Part shown: one piece after another, positions 34,936-43,776 of the stretch
Position numbering within the stretch: the stretch's first letter is position 1
Layout: each line of letters starts with the position of its first letter
Assembly: GCA_050949225.1 (NCBI GenBank)
Contig: JBMNFI010000001.1
Location: forward strand, 840,447 to 904,446
Origin: JBMNFI01 sp050949225
GTDB lineage: Bacteria; Bacillota; Dehalobacteriia; UBA4068
Direction: 5' to 3'
DNA: 64,000 nucleotides
Program-made: the position numbers and the translations under genes
Notes under the pieces: generated by a model
What the model was told of the DNA's origin: nothing
The model's database searches: none
The model's input: the letters and a program-made list of their open reading frames with translations, nothing else

Positions 34936-36573
34936 CTACTTTTTCGCCGATTCTAAATAATCATAGATGCGGATAGCTCCAAAGAATTCCGCTTGTTCTC
35001 TGGCATAATCCAGGACCTTATCATCAACTGTAGCACCATTTTCTACCAGCAGTTTAACTATGTCTAACTCACCAAACATTATAGCATTATATAATGGAAT
35101 ACCAGCAGTCGACCCATCAAAAAAAAGCACTTCCAAATTCACATCAGCACCATAATCAACCAGCAGCTTGGAAATTTCTAGGTTCTGAGCACATACAGCA
35201 TCATTGAGTGGGTCACCTCTACCATAAGCTCCATCAGGATCAGCACCTTGCTGCAATAAATACTCCACAATCTCTTCTTTGGCACTAGGATATAAACAAG
35301 AAGCTGCTAAAAGAGAATCGTCATCCACATCTTCCGGTTTAAAATTCACTGAATAGCCCTGCTCAACAAAATATTTCAACATCCCCAGCTGATAACTATC
35401 AATAGCAGCACCCATAGCATTAAAAGCTCTCTCATCTGTCATCTGGTAGCCATGATCAAGCATGAATTGAAGTGCTTCCATATTATTTACAGCTACAACA
35501 TTGCTTAAAAGATCATTGGGAAACTTAAACTCAGCACCAATGCTCAAGAGATATTCCGCATTATCAAACTTACTGCGCACAAGAGCCATTCCCAAAGCAG
35601 TCAGAGAAGCAGAATTTCTTTTTTCCAGTTTGTTCGGATGCCTATTATAGAAAAATTCTATCATCTTCTGATCATTATAGCCGGCGGCAATACGCAAATG
35701 GGTGTTGCCAGCTGCATCTTGATAGTCCTCCTCTATATCTGTTTGCTCTAAGATTAATTCAACTGTTTCCACACTACCAAAAGCAATCGAATGATAGAGG
35801 ATTTTGCTCTGGAGAGTTTTGTCTTTTGGTAACCCTTGGGTCTTGATCAGGGAGACAACCTCTTCTGACTCCCCATCTATGACTGCCTCTAAAATAGGAT
35901 CAATCTCATATCTCTGGCCTGAATCTTGGAGCTTTTTCAAGACATGCTGGGTCATAACATAATTATCACCAGAAGAGCTATCACCAATTACGGCTTGCAA
36001 GGATGTGTCGTTGAGCCTAGCACCATTTTCTAATAAAAATTCAACCGCCGCCAAGTTTTTCTGATCATCTAGGTAATGGGAATGACTTAATAAGTTATCC
36101 AGAGCCGTATAGCCTTTTTCACCATCCAGCATGCTTTTTTTCTCTTTATTAATCTCAGCCCCCTGATCCAGCAAGAATTGAGATTGTTCTATATCTCCGG
36201 CAAAACACATCAAATAAGTGAGATCACCATCGGACATATAATTAGGATCTGAGCCTTGGCTGATCAAATAATTGAAAAGTTTATCATTTCCAAACTCTGA
36301 CAATATAATAGCAGCCGGATTTTTGTCACGACTGGAAAACTCTGTTGCTATACCACTAAAATTGAGTAAAACATTAACATCTGCACCTTTTTCTACCGCT
36401 GCAACTATTCCCTCATAATTCCTAAAATGAATACTGGTGAGAAATTGTTGCTGCTCTTTCTCATTAAGGGGCGATTTATCACTTTTGTTAAAGAGGGAAC
36501 ACGCTGAACAAAAAATTGCAAATACCATAATAGCAACTCCCAAAAGAACTATCACTGAAGTTCTAGTTTTCAC
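34936..36573 (-). CDS. Ankyrin-repeat lipoprotein
   Basis: 545 residues. A hydrophobic signal at 7-24 ends in a lipobox (FCSAC), so it should be a lipid-anchored surface protein. At least 10 ankyrin-type repeats follow, recognisable by G(A/Y)xx(N/D) turns such as KGADVN, QGSDPN, QGAEIN, NGARLN, HGYQM, QGADPD, YGADVN and NGATVD. Ankyrin repeats bind proteins; the partner is unknown. It is the main cargo of the tRNA-Glu element. Surface-exposed ankyrin proteins are uncommon in Bacillota; functions such as toxin-immunity or contact have been proposed for some, but nothing here shows which. Confidence 0.82.
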   Translation of the reverse strand: MKTRTSVIVLLGVAIMVFAIFCSACSLFNKSDKSPLNEKEQQQFLTSIHFRNYEGIVAAVEKGADVNVLLNFSGIATEFSSRDKNPAAIILSEFGNDKLFNYLISQGSDPNYMSDGDLTYLMCFAGDIEQSQFLLDQGAEINKEKKSMLDGEKGYTALDNLLSHSHYLDDQKNLAAVEFLLENGARLNDTSLQAVIGDSSSGDNYVMTQHVLKKLQDSGQRYEIDPILEAVIDGESEEVVSLIKTQGLPKDKTLQSKILYHSIAFGSVETVELILEQTDIEEDYQDAAGNTHLRIAAGYNDQKMIEFFYNRHPNKLEKRNSASLTALGMALVRSKFDNAEYLLSIGAEFKFPNDLLSNVVAVNNMEALQFMLDHGYQMTDERAFNAMGAAIDSYQLGMLKYFVEQGYSVNFKPEDVDDDSLLAASCLYPSAKEEIVEYLLQQGADPDGAYGRGDPLNDAVCAQNLEISKLLVDYGADVNLEVLFFDGSTAGIPLYNAIMFGELDIVKLLVENGATVDDKVLDYAREQAEFFGAIRIYDYLESAKK

Positions 36574-36793
36574 TTATTATCAGTCCCCTTCCATTTGAAA
36601 TAGACTTTGTTGCTGTTTTACGAGATACAATAAGGCTTTTGTCCCGTCATTTCTCTTAAAGCCTTGGCTTAACCGTCAGCCATCGCCTTAATATGACACC
36701 ATACGCTATTAGCCATTGTTAGTTTATCTTTAGCTACAGATACCCCTAACTTGAGGCCTGTCAGCCACCACAGGGGAAGGCCCGAATTTGAGC

Positions 36794-36898
36794 TCATGAT
36801 TTCAGTAATTCTAACAAATTTTCCGGGTTCTCATACTTCACAGATCCGTCTTCAAAGTTCACCTTAACATAGTCAACGGCTTTTATCTGCTCCGTGAA
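36794..36898 (-). pseudogene. Gene relic inside the tRNA-Glu element
   Basis: An open stretch of about 34 codons on the minus strand ends in ENLLELLKS and includes VDYVKVNFEDGS. It reads like the C-terminus of a DNA-recombinase or transposon-related protein but has no start; the family is not recognised. Confidence 0.35.
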
Positions 36899-36947
36899 AT
36901 AGAAGATATTCTACTACTGACTCATAGTAACCGTAAAATATTACTGA

Positions 36948-37190
36948 GATAAGAGAAGTAGCTCCGGTATTTTTATCCCTAACATTAACACCAAATCCAG
37001 CCTTCACGCATTACGCCATGCTTTTTATATATCCATCATGAAAGCTGATGTACCCATCGAGTTACTGCAAAGGGCTGTGGGCCATGTAGAAAAAACCGAT
37101 GCTCATGGCATTTATGGCCATGAAGTTGACGGAAAAACACAACGTGCTGCCAATATATTTGATGCTGTTTTTGATCACCTCAAAAACTAA
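36948..37190 (+). pseudogene. Tyrosine recombinase, C-terminal fragment
   Basis: The frame opens after a TGA at 36945-36947 and runs to TAA at 37188-37190. It contains the HALRH box, AVGH and the tyrosine box GIYGHE, followed by the usual KTQRAANIF tail, so this is the catalytic end of a phage/ICE integrase. More than half of the gene is missing. The 3' end lies 70 bases from the 3' end of tRNA-Glu, the normal position of int next to its att site. Confidence 0.82.
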
Positions 37191-37215
37191 AAGTGCGGAA
37201 AAAAGTACGGGAAAA
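37190..37215. repeat. Two candidate integrase arm-type sites
   Basis: AAAGTGCGGAAAAA (37190-37203) and AAAGTACGGGAAAA (37202-37215) lie in tandem, 12 bases apart. A third copy, AAAGTGCGGGAAAA, is at 34387-34400. Confidence 0.55.
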
Positions 37216-37220
37216 GAAAA

Positions 37221-37256
37221 AAGCCCCTGGTTAATATGGATATTAACCAGGGGCTT
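37221..37256 (-). terminator. Terminator of tRNA-Glu
   Basis: A 17-base stem (AAGCCCCTGGTTAATAT) with a GG loop, followed on the minus strand by TTTTTTCTTTT. Confidence 0.9.
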
Positions 37257-37259
37257 TTC

Positions 37260-37336
37260 TGGTGACGCGTAGGGGATTCGAACCCCTGAGTGCCAGCGTG
37301 AAAGGCTGGTGAGTTAAACCGCTTCTCCAACGCGCC
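37260..37336 (-). tRNA. tRNA-Glu(UUC)
   Basis: Cloverleaf on the minus strand. The acceptor is GGCGCGT/ACGCGTC; the anticodon stem CCAGC/GCTGG carries loop CTTTCAC (anticodon TTC). The T arm is GGGGTTCGAATCCCC, and CCA is encoded. Its 3' end is partly repeated at 34266-34290. Confidence 0.93.
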
Positions 37337-37870
37337 TCATATGGTAGCAGTAGCTACATTTAAATCGTGACAGTTACTTTGATATTTGTTTTTTGTCATT
37401 AACATCATAATATTTAAAAGTCGCTAAAAAAGCAACAAACTAAACAAACAGACATGCCATTTACCGCAAAACAACAAAATTAAGCAACTTATGAGATAAT
37501 ACTCACCCAGATATTATAATCTCTAAGCTGTGAAATGTCAACAGTAAAACGAATGTTGAATAAATTCTCTTTTTTGTTTCCACCATGTGGACCCTTCATA
37601 AAACTGCAAAGGTTTTCAGTCAACAACTAAAAGGGCTCAATCCCCGCCCACCATCGATTGTCCCCTTCCTAAACCTAGGATTTTGCTTAAACTATAATCT
37701 TTTGCATGTTCAATTCCTTCATTATATACAATATACAGCAGACAGTGAAAAATCACTGTCTGCCGCTTCATACCACCGCTTAACCACGGTTGAGAATATA
37801 TCCCCATAACATCACAGAACATCTCGGGCTATTTTCCTATATATTATGCCAGTTATTGCAAATACTTTCA
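37337..37870. other. 534-base intergenic region
   Basis: No gene seen. A hairpin GCAGACAGTGA/TCACTGTCTGC at 37739-37764 lies downstream of the minus-strand acetate-transporter gene and may end its transcript, though it lacks a good T run. Confidence 0.45.
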
Positions 37871-38440
37871 TTAACCAAGAGGCATTACATCACGTTTGTA
37901 TTCATTGTTGACTACTTGCCCCAAAGCATTATATACAGCTGAAGCACCGCAAAAAATCCCAATAATACCCGCTACTGTTTTAATAATAGCAATACCTGTA
38001 AAATCACCAATTGCCAACAAAAAGAAAAGGATCGTTAAGCTGAAAAAAACTACCTGAGTAGCACGATTATGTTTGAGTGTGCCAATAGCAAAAAATAAAG
38101 TAATGATACCCCATATCAGAAGATAGAAACCTACAGAGGTGGCATCTGCCGGAGCAATGGCCGCAAAAGGATTAGCCCAAATTAACACCAGTGACCACCA
38201 AAACATGCCATAACAAGTAAATGCTGTAGCGGCAAACAGGTTTTGGTTTTTAAATTCCATAATCCCTGCAATAAGTTGCGCCAATCCACCCATAGCAATA
38301 CCCATGGCTACAATTGTAATAGAAAGATCAATAAATCCACCATTGTGCAAATTCAGTAAAACAGTAGTCATGCCAAATCCTAATAGCCCCAAAGGACCCG
38401 GGTTAGCCACTTTATTAGTGGGAATAATATTTTGTGTCAT
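37871..38440 (-). CDS. GPR1/FUN34/YaaH (SatP-type) acetate transporter
   Basis: 189 residues with six membrane helices. The N-terminal NPGPLGLLGFGMTT segment is the NPxG signature of the AceTr family, and YGMFWWSL and a QLIAGIMEF stretch are typical. Family members move acetate or succinate with protons, or as channels. AAAGGAG precedes the ATG. It is divergent from purC. In an anaerobe it may export or take up acetate. Confidence 0.9.
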   Translation of the reverse strand: MTQNIIPTNKVANPGPLGLLGFGMTTVLLNLHNGGFIDLSITIVAMGIAMGGLAQLIAGIMEFKNQNLFAATAFTCYGMFWWSLVLIWANPFAAIAPADATSVGFYLLIWGIITLFFAIGTLKHNRATQVVFFSLTILFFLLAIGDFTGIAIIKTVAGIIGIFCGASAVYNALGQVVNNEYKRDVMPLG

Positions 38441-38589
38441 AAGTACAAATTCATCTCCTTTAGCAAAAAATAATAAAAATCATCGCTTGAATATAAATTG
38501 CAAATTTCGATAATTTTTACAATACTATCACAAAGGACACCTAAAAGTCAAGAAATTCATAAAATAATTCGCAAAAATAGCTAGTTTTA

Positions 38590-38598
38590 TGATATAAT
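38590..38598 (+). promoter_or_regulatory. Extended -10 promoter of purC
   Basis: TGATATAAT at 38590-38598, 39 bases before the ATG, with no good -35. Confidence 0.6.
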
Positions 38599-38637
38599 AA
38601 GAGATCATAACGATTTATCTAAGATGGAGGTTTTTAA

Positions 38638-39318
38638 ATGAAAAAGGTTTATAATGGTAAAACAAAAGATGTTTTTGCCTTAAATAATGGCAACTATATG
38701 TTGAAATTTAAAGATGATTGCACTGGTGAGGCCGGTGTTTTTGATCCGGGAGCCAATAAAATTGGTCTTCTTATTGAAGGAATTGGTCAGGCAAACTTAA
38801 AGGTTTCCAGCAAGTTTTTTGAACTGCTTAAAACTGCAGGGATCAAAACACACTATATCAGCGCTGATATAGAAAATAAGACCATGGAAGTCTTACCGGC
38901 AAAGTTTTTTGGTCAAGGGGTAGAAGTAATTTGCCGCTATCGTGCCGTCGGCAGCTTTATTCGTCGTTACGGTAAATACATTGCCGAAGGTGCTCCGCTT
39001 GATGCTTATGTCGAGATCACTCTCAAAGATGATGATAGAAACGATCCCCTAATTACTGAAGAAGGATTGACGGCTTTAGACATCATGTCCCACAGCCAAT
39101 ACGAAAAGACAAAGTCTTTAACCCGTCAAATCTGCGCAATCATTCGCGATACACTGGCCACTAAAGGTCTGGAACTTTATGATATTAAGTTAGAATTTGG
39201 TTATAGTGCCGATGATGAAATAATTTTGATTGATGAAATCTCCTCCGGCAATATGCGTGTCTATAAAGATGGTAAAATTGTTGATCCGATAACTTTAACG
39301 AACCTGATTCTCGCCTAA
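38638..39318 (+). CDS. purC: Phosphoribosylaminoimidazole-succinocarboxamide synthase
   Basis: 226 residues, SAICAR synthetase of purine biosynthesis, joining CAIR and aspartate with ATP. The N-terminal GKTKDVF loop binds ATP, VICRYRAVGSFIRRYG and KLEFGYSADDEIILIDEISSGNMR are family signatures. It stands alone, away from other pur genes, with AGGAGG-like GGAGG before the ATG. The N-terminus is slightly shortened compared with many homologues. Confidence 0.94.
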   Translation: MKKVYNGKTKDVFALNNGNYMLKFKDDCTGEAGVFDPGANKIGLLIEGIGQANLKVSSKFFELLKTAGIKTHYISADIENKTMEVLPAKFFGQGVEVICRYRAVGSFIRRYGKYIAEGAPLDAYVEITLKDDDRNDPLITEEGLTALDIMSHSQYEKTKSLTRQICAIIRDTLATKGLELYDIKLEFGYSADDEIILIDEISSGNMRVYKDGKIVDPITLTNLILA

Positions 39319-39433
39319 TAGCAATCTTAATAGCTAGATTATGGTATTGCTTGCTCGGAAAAATGTACAACCCTTCGGAGAAATTAATCTAAGATGAACT
39401 TTTTTTGAACTTTTTCACATATAATGATATCAT

Positions 39434-39464
39434 GCTTGCATGCAAGCTGCTTAAATGATACAAT
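39434..39464 (+). promoter_or_regulatory. Promoter with overlapping palindrome before the DUF368 gene
   Basis: TTGCAT (39436-39441), a 17-base spacer and TACAAT (39459-39464) with TG before it. The perfect palindrome GCTTGCATGCAAGC (39434-39447) covers the -35 box, a typical operator position. Confidence 0.55.
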
Positions 39465-39505
39465 CAACAATAAGTTTTGTGACTAAAATTATAAAGGAAC
39501 TGTAC

Positions 39506-40330
39506 ATGAACGAGATACGAGCACATTTTGGTGTGCTGAGTAATTTTATCAGAGGTTTAGTCATCGGTGCCGTCATGCTAATCCCCGGGGTCAGTGGCGG
39601 CACCATAGCAATTATTTGTGGCATCTATGACAAGCTGCTGGAAGCTGTAGCTAATTTAAGAAAAAATCCCAAAAAAAACATCCTACTTTTGACCACTGTG
39701 GCGGTCGGCGGCCTGATCGGCATGGTGCTTTTTTCTAAACCAATGCTCTTTTTAATGGAGAGCTTTACCATGCCAACCATGTACTTTTTTATAGGAGCCA
39801 TCTTGGGCAGCTTGCCTATTCTTTTAAAATGTGCCGGTGTGCAAAAATTTTCCTTCCACGTGATAATTTGGCCGCTAATTGGTCTGGGCTGTCTCTTACT
39901 ATTTTCCTTAATTCCCCAAACAAATATAGCCACCGATATTAGTAATTACGGTGACTATCTATATTTATTCATCTGTGGTGTTTTTCTGGCTATCGCCCTA
40001 ATTTTACCGGGAATCAGCTTCTCTTATATGGCCCTATTACTGGGCATCTACGAGCGCTCTTTATTAGCAACTCAAAATCTGGAGATCATCTACCTTTTGG
40101 TACTGGGAATAGGGTTGGTAATCGGCATCCTTTTAACAGCAAAAATATTCCAAAAGGCTCTTACTAAATATCCTAAACAGGCCTATCTTTTAATCATCGG
40201 TTTTATTTTAGTGTCCATGAAGGATGTCTTCCCGGGACTACCGCAAGGCGGTGAATTTCTTTCCTGCATCATTGCCGGAATAGCGGGCTTTTTAATAATC
40301 TTTCTAATCTCCAAAAGATATTCCCGTTAA
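39506..40330 (+). CDS. DUF368 membrane protein
   Basis: 274 residues from ATG 39506 (AAAGGA upstream); a longer frame from 39455 lacks a site. It has about eight membrane helices. The N-terminal GAVMLIPGVSGGTIAI and the repeat-like LILPGISFSYMALLLGIY segment are the DUF368 signature; both hold the P-G-x-S motif reminiscent of the undecaprenyl phosphate phosphatase family. Recent work assigned DUF368 proteins to undecaprenyl phosphate translocation (PopT). Its stop overlaps the stop of convergent metF by four bases. Confidence 0.87.
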   Translation: MNEIRAHFGVLSNFIRGLVIGAVMLIPGVSGGTIAIICGIYDKLLEAVANLRKNPKKNILLLTTVAVGGLIGMVLFSKPMLFLMESFTMPTMYFFIGAILGSLPILLKCAGVQKFSFHVIIWPLIGLGCLLLFSLIPQTNIATDISNYGDYLYLFICGVFLAIALILPGISFSYMALLLGIYERSLLATQNLEIIYLLVLGIGLVIGILLTAKIFQKALTKYPKQAYLLIIGFILVSMKDVFPGLPQGGEFLSCIIAGIAGFLIIFLISKRYSR

Positions 40331-41193
40331 AGCAAGTCTTTGATATTCTCATAAATACTGGTAGCAACCTCAGTACTATTCATTGTGTATAAGTGAATAG
40401 CGGGTATACCATTTTGCAAAAGGTCTCTAATCTGCTGGGAAGCGTACTCAATACCGGCCTTTTTCATATCCTCTTTATTGTCTGCATATTTTTCCACCAT
40501 TGCCACAAATTCCGGTGGTAAAGAGGCCCCGCTTAAATCAACAACTTTCTCAATCTGGCTCTGACTGGTAATCGGCATAATGCCAGCCTCTATAGGCACA
40601 TCGATACCCAAAGCGGTCGCCTTATCCATAAAATTATAAAAAACTTCATTGGCAAAAAAAAGCTGGCTGATTAGATGCTGCGCCCCGCTGTCCACCTTGA
40701 TTTTGAGATTTTTAAGATCCTCTTCTAAAGAGGGACTTTCTATATGCCCCTCCGGATAACAGCCACCCATCAAATAAAAACTATCATCATATTCTTTAAT
40801 AAAATCAATCAAATCACTGGCATAACTGAAATCACTTGATTCCCTAAGCTCGGGATTGCGATCACCCCTTAAGGCCAAAATATTAGAGATATTATTGTTT
40901 TTCAGCATCTGTAAAACATCAATAATATCTTTTTTTGTGGAATTGATACATGTTAAATGCGCTACAGCCTGGATCCTATATTCCTTTTGAATCAAGGCCG
41001 CAATTTGACAGGTTTTGTCCTTTTGTTGAGCGCTGCCGCCGGCACCATAGGTAACGCTGATAAAATCCGCCGGTAAATGCTGTAAACCAAATAAGGTCTT
41101 ATAGATAGTTTCTTCAGAGCTGATCTTCTGGGGCGGAAAAACCTCCAAAGAAAAGATAACGTCTTTTTTCTTTACTATTTCCTCAATACTCAT
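40327..41193 (-). CDS. metF: 5,10-methylenetetrahydrofolate reductase
   Basis: 288 residues, FAD-binding TIM barrel. It reduces methylene-THF to methyl-THF for methionine synthesis or the Wood-Ljungdahl pathway. FSLEVFPP with the catalytic Glu is at about 15-22, VTYGAGG near 48, LALRGD at 106-111 and SQLFF near 190. It lacks a regulatory domain, normal for the bacterial form. I saw no SAM-I riboswitch in the 336 bases upstream. Confidence 0.94.
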   Translation of the reverse strand: MSIEEIVKKKDVIFSLEVFPPQKISSEETIYKTLFGLQHLPADFISVTYGAGGSAQQKDKTCQIAALIQKEYRIQAVAHLTCINSTKKDIIDVLQMLKNNNISNILALRGDRNPELRESSDFSYASDLIDFIKEYDDSFYLMGGCYPEGHIESPSLEEDLKNLKIKVDSGAQHLISQLFFANEVFYNFMDKATALGIDVPIEAGIMPITSQSQIEKVVDLSGASLPPEFVAMVEKYADNKEDMKKAGIEYASQQIRDLLQNGIPAIHLYTMNSTEVATSIYENIKDLL

Positions 41194-41529
41194 ACTAATT
41201 CCTTTCGTTAAACAAATATAAAAGTCTTTCCTGTTTTATATTCGACAAGAAAGAGTATTCTCCTTGAAAACTTCCTTTACGGGTTTTTTTATTTTCTGCT
41301 CCCTACTAGGCTTTGCCTAAAAAAACAGACTGACCGGACATTACACACAAGACCCTACCTTGTTTTGTAAACTTTTGCCTTCAGCCAAAAGCCGACTTTT
41401 TATTTTCTCAGGTAACAATAATTTGACGAATAAAAACAGTGATCATCCTTTCTGATAAAAACGTTTTTTAGACGCATAATTTTCTACAGACGGAATATCT
41501 TAATAAAAAAGCCCTAAGGAGCCATTCAT
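41194..41529. other. 336-base region upstream of metF
   Basis: No gene. I looked for SAM and cobalamin riboswitch signatures on the minus strand and saw none. The right end carries the AAGGAG site of the small plus-strand gene. Confidence 0.4.
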
Positions 41530-41781
41530 ATGAACGAAAAAACAGATCCCAAGCAACAATCATTTATCTTTTCCCAACCTTCCTCCCCTTCCTCTCCCGA
41601 TCAGCCAGAAGCGGAACCAGTCTTAAGTGCAGAAACGACCCGCGTCTTTTCCACAGGTTCCGCCTCCCCGATCCGTAGGCCGCTCTCACAAGATGAGCAA
41701 GCCTTTTGGCGAGAAACTCTACATTCACTGGAAAAGATCGGCAAAAGTCTTCAAGAAATAGAGATACTTCTGCAGAAATAA
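41530..41781 (+). CDS. Small hypothetical protein
   Basis: 83 residues with an AAGGAG site before the ATG and a strong terminator right after the stop, so it is probably real. The N-terminal half is rich in Ser, Pro and Gln (low complexity); the C-terminal 30 residues form an amphipathic helix (EKIGKSLQEIEILLQK), perhaps a coiled coil. No family recognised. Confidence 0.55.
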   Translation: MNEKTDPKQQSFIFSQPSSPSSPDQPEAEPVLSAETTRVFSTGSASPIRRPLSQDEQAFWRETLHSLEKIGKSLQEIEILLQK

Positions 41782-41823
41782 AAGCAGTCGCCGGCAATTT
41801 AAATTGCCGGCGACTGCTTTTAT
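41780..41823. terminator. Bidirectional terminator
   Basis: A perfect palindrome of about 40 bases (AAAGCAGTCGCCGGCAATTT and its complement) between the small plus-strand gene and convergent uppP. Confidence 0.9.
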
Positions 41824-41831
41824 TTTATTTA

Positions 41832-42659
41832 TTATCTTAAGAAAAGGAAAAAGATTAAAACGATAATACCCAAAACAATTCTATACCAACCAAAGATTTT
41901 AAAATCATGTTTTTTAATATAGCTCATGAGAAACTTAATAGCAATCACAGAAACCACAAAAGAAACAACCAGCCCTACCCATAAAATTGACAGTTCAAAA
42001 CCAGTAAACGTCAGGCCAAACTTGGATAACTTAAGCAAACTGGCTCCCAACATGACCGGCACTGCCAGAAAAAAGGTGAATTCAGCGGCCACCGTTCGAG
42101 AAGTCCCCAATAAAATTCCGCCTAAAATCGTAGCTCCGGAACGAGAAGTCCCCGGAAAAATTGCCGCAATCACTTGGAACAGACCAATTAAAAAGGTGGT
42201 TTTATAGCTAAGATGATCAATCTCTGTAACTACCGGTATCCGCTTTTTATTATAATTTTCAATTACAATAAAAAGTATCCCAAAAACAATTAAAGCAATT
42301 GCTACTGTTTGAAAGTTATAAAAATACCTGTATAAAATATCCTCGAATAAAAATCCAATAATCGCTGCCGGAATACAGGCGACAATAATTTTCCCCCATA
42401 AGGACAAGGTGTTTCTTTTGATCATCGGCTTTTCTTTAAGAGAAATCGGCAAAAGTTTTTTCCAGTATAAAAGCACTACTGCCATAATAGCACCCAATTG
42501 AATAACCACTAAAAACATTTCCATAAAGCTTGCCGAAACCTGCAGCTTAACTACTTCATCCAAAAGGATCATATGCCCGGTACTACTAATTGGCAGCCAT
42601 TCTGTAATCCCTTCGACAACACCAAAAAGTACCGCTTTTAAGATTTCGAAAATCTCCAT
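41832..42659 (-). CDS. uppP: Undecaprenyl-diphosphatase
   Basis: 275 residues from ATG 42659; the longer frame from 42716 adds non-conserved residues. BacA/UppP recycles undecaprenyl pyrophosphate for wall synthesis at the membrane. Motif EGITEWLPISSTGH at 16-29 with Glu16 and Glu20, and PGTSRSGAT near 160, carry the catalytic residues. It has about eight helices. It may pair functionally with the DUF368 protein encoded 1.5 kb away. Confidence 0.94.
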   Translation of the reverse strand: MEIFEILKAVLFGVVEGITEWLPISSTGHMILLDEVVKLQVSASFMEMFLVVIQLGAIMAVVLLYWKKLLPISLKEKPMIKRNTLSLWGKIIVACIPAAIIGFLFEDILYRYFYNFQTVAIALIVFGILFIVIENYNKKRIPVVTEIDHLSYKTTFLIGLFQVIAAIFPGTSRSGATILGGILLGTSRTVAAEFTFFLAVPVMLGASLLKLSKFGLTFTGFELSILWVGLVVSFVVSVIAIKFLMSYIKKHDFKIFGWYRIVLGIIVLIFFLFLR

Positions 42660-42813
42660 CCATCCACACTCCCATTTAGGCATGCTAATTAAAAACATCT
42701 TATGCCCTCTCGGCATAAAAAATTATTGTCTGCAAAACACTTATAAAGTGTAACGTGCCTTTACTAATTAAGCAAGCCTTTTTCGTTTTTAACAAACCTG
42801 ATGATGATTTTAC

Positions 42814-43776
42814 CTAACGAATGGGAATCTGTGAAACAGAAACATCCGTTTTGTTCAGTCCATTAGCCCGCAAAAAAGCCTTCAGCTCTTTGGTGCTTTG
42901 TCTGCAATGAGGCCCAATAATAATCTCCGGAATCAAGCGATCATCCCAAAACTTACATAAACTCATATCATAATAACTTCGGATTCCATTATCGAATAAA
43001 CCGTATTTCTTATCGCCGGTTCTTAAATTAAGTCCCTCAATCGCCTTATTGATGCAGCGAGAAGTCCGTTTGCTTTTTTCACTGTTAGATACATCTATAT
43101 AGTATTTACAATCCAGCTCCGCTTGCTTTTCCTCAAAAATCAACCGATATTCACACTCATCCCCAAAACCTGTATGCTTAAATAATGGGCGAATCACCGC
43201 CAAAGTTTCATAATAAATCGCTGCATAACTGAATGATAAATCGTAAAAACCATTATCTGCCGATAAACTTGAGATCTTATTTGTCAGATATTCCTCAATA
43301 TATTTTTTTTGCTCATCCTCTTGATAAATCACCTGATTATGCCATAACCAAGTAGTACAAAATTCCGGCAGACCTAAATCTTTAAAATATCTTTCCAGCA
43401 TCCCAAAATTAATCGCCACGCAAACCCCACGCAATTTATTTCCGTAACGTTCCCAGTGCACTAAACTATCCCTGTTACCAACAAAAGAAGCGCCATAATA
43501 AGCCTTCGCCGAAAAATAGTTGCGATATGATCTTTTATCAATTTCTTCAATAATTTTTTGCAAAAGTGAACGAATTTCCAGATAATCATCATTGACCATC
43601 ATCTCTTGTATCATTTCTTGCAGCTGTTTTCTACCATAACTAAGTTCTTTTTTATCGTTAGTCGAGGATAAAGAGGTCAGCCAAACACTTTTGGAAAAAA
43701 TAATATTCAACAAATCTTGCAAACTACAGTAATGATAAGCAATATTCTCTTCGTCAACTAATCTATTGTCCGCCAT
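42814..43776 (-). CDS. DUF2971-domain protein
   Basis: 320 residues. YHYCSLQDLLNII with SKSVWLTS near the N-terminus, WERYG(N) in the middle, and a late EYRLIFEE segment are the DUF2971 pattern. The function is not established; DUF2971 genes often occur in defence or accessory regions. GGGGAGGAAG precedes the ATG. It is a single gene with no partner. Confidence 0.82.
   Translation of the reverse strand: MADNRLVDEENIAYHYCSLQDLLNIIFSKSVWLTSLSSTNDKKELSYGRKQLQEMIQEMMVNDDYLEIRSLLQKIIEEIDKRSYRNYFSAKAYYGASFVGNRDSLVHWERYGNKLRGVCVAINFGMLERYFKDLGLPEFCTTWLWHNQVIYQEDEQKKYIEEYLTNKISSLSADNGFYDLSFSYAAIYYETLAVIRPLFKHTGFGDECEYRLIFEEKQAELDCKYYIDVSNSEKSKRTSRCINKAIEGLNLRTGDKKYGLFDNGIRSYYDMSLCKFWDDRLIPEIIIGPHCRQSTKELKAFLRANGLNKTDVSVSQIPIR

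Larger units (their letters stand above)
34266..37284. mobile_element. Decayed integrative element at tRNA-Glu(UUC)
   Basis: About 3 kb between the tRNA fragment and the intact tRNA-Glu. It holds a small lipoprotein gene, an ankyrin-repeat lipoprotein gene, gene relics and the C-terminal piece of a tyrosine recombinase whose 3' end points to the tRNA. Three copies of a 14-base motif AAAGTRCGGRAAAA, one near the left end and two near the right end, look like integrase arm-type sites. Confidence 0.7.

Noticed and set aside
36574..37259. Complete integrase gene
   Set aside because: Only the last 80 codons are open; upstream frames contain stops and no N-terminal domain.
41194..41529. SAM or cobalamin riboswitch before metF
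   Set aside because: The conserved core sequences of these riboswitches are not visible on the minus strand.
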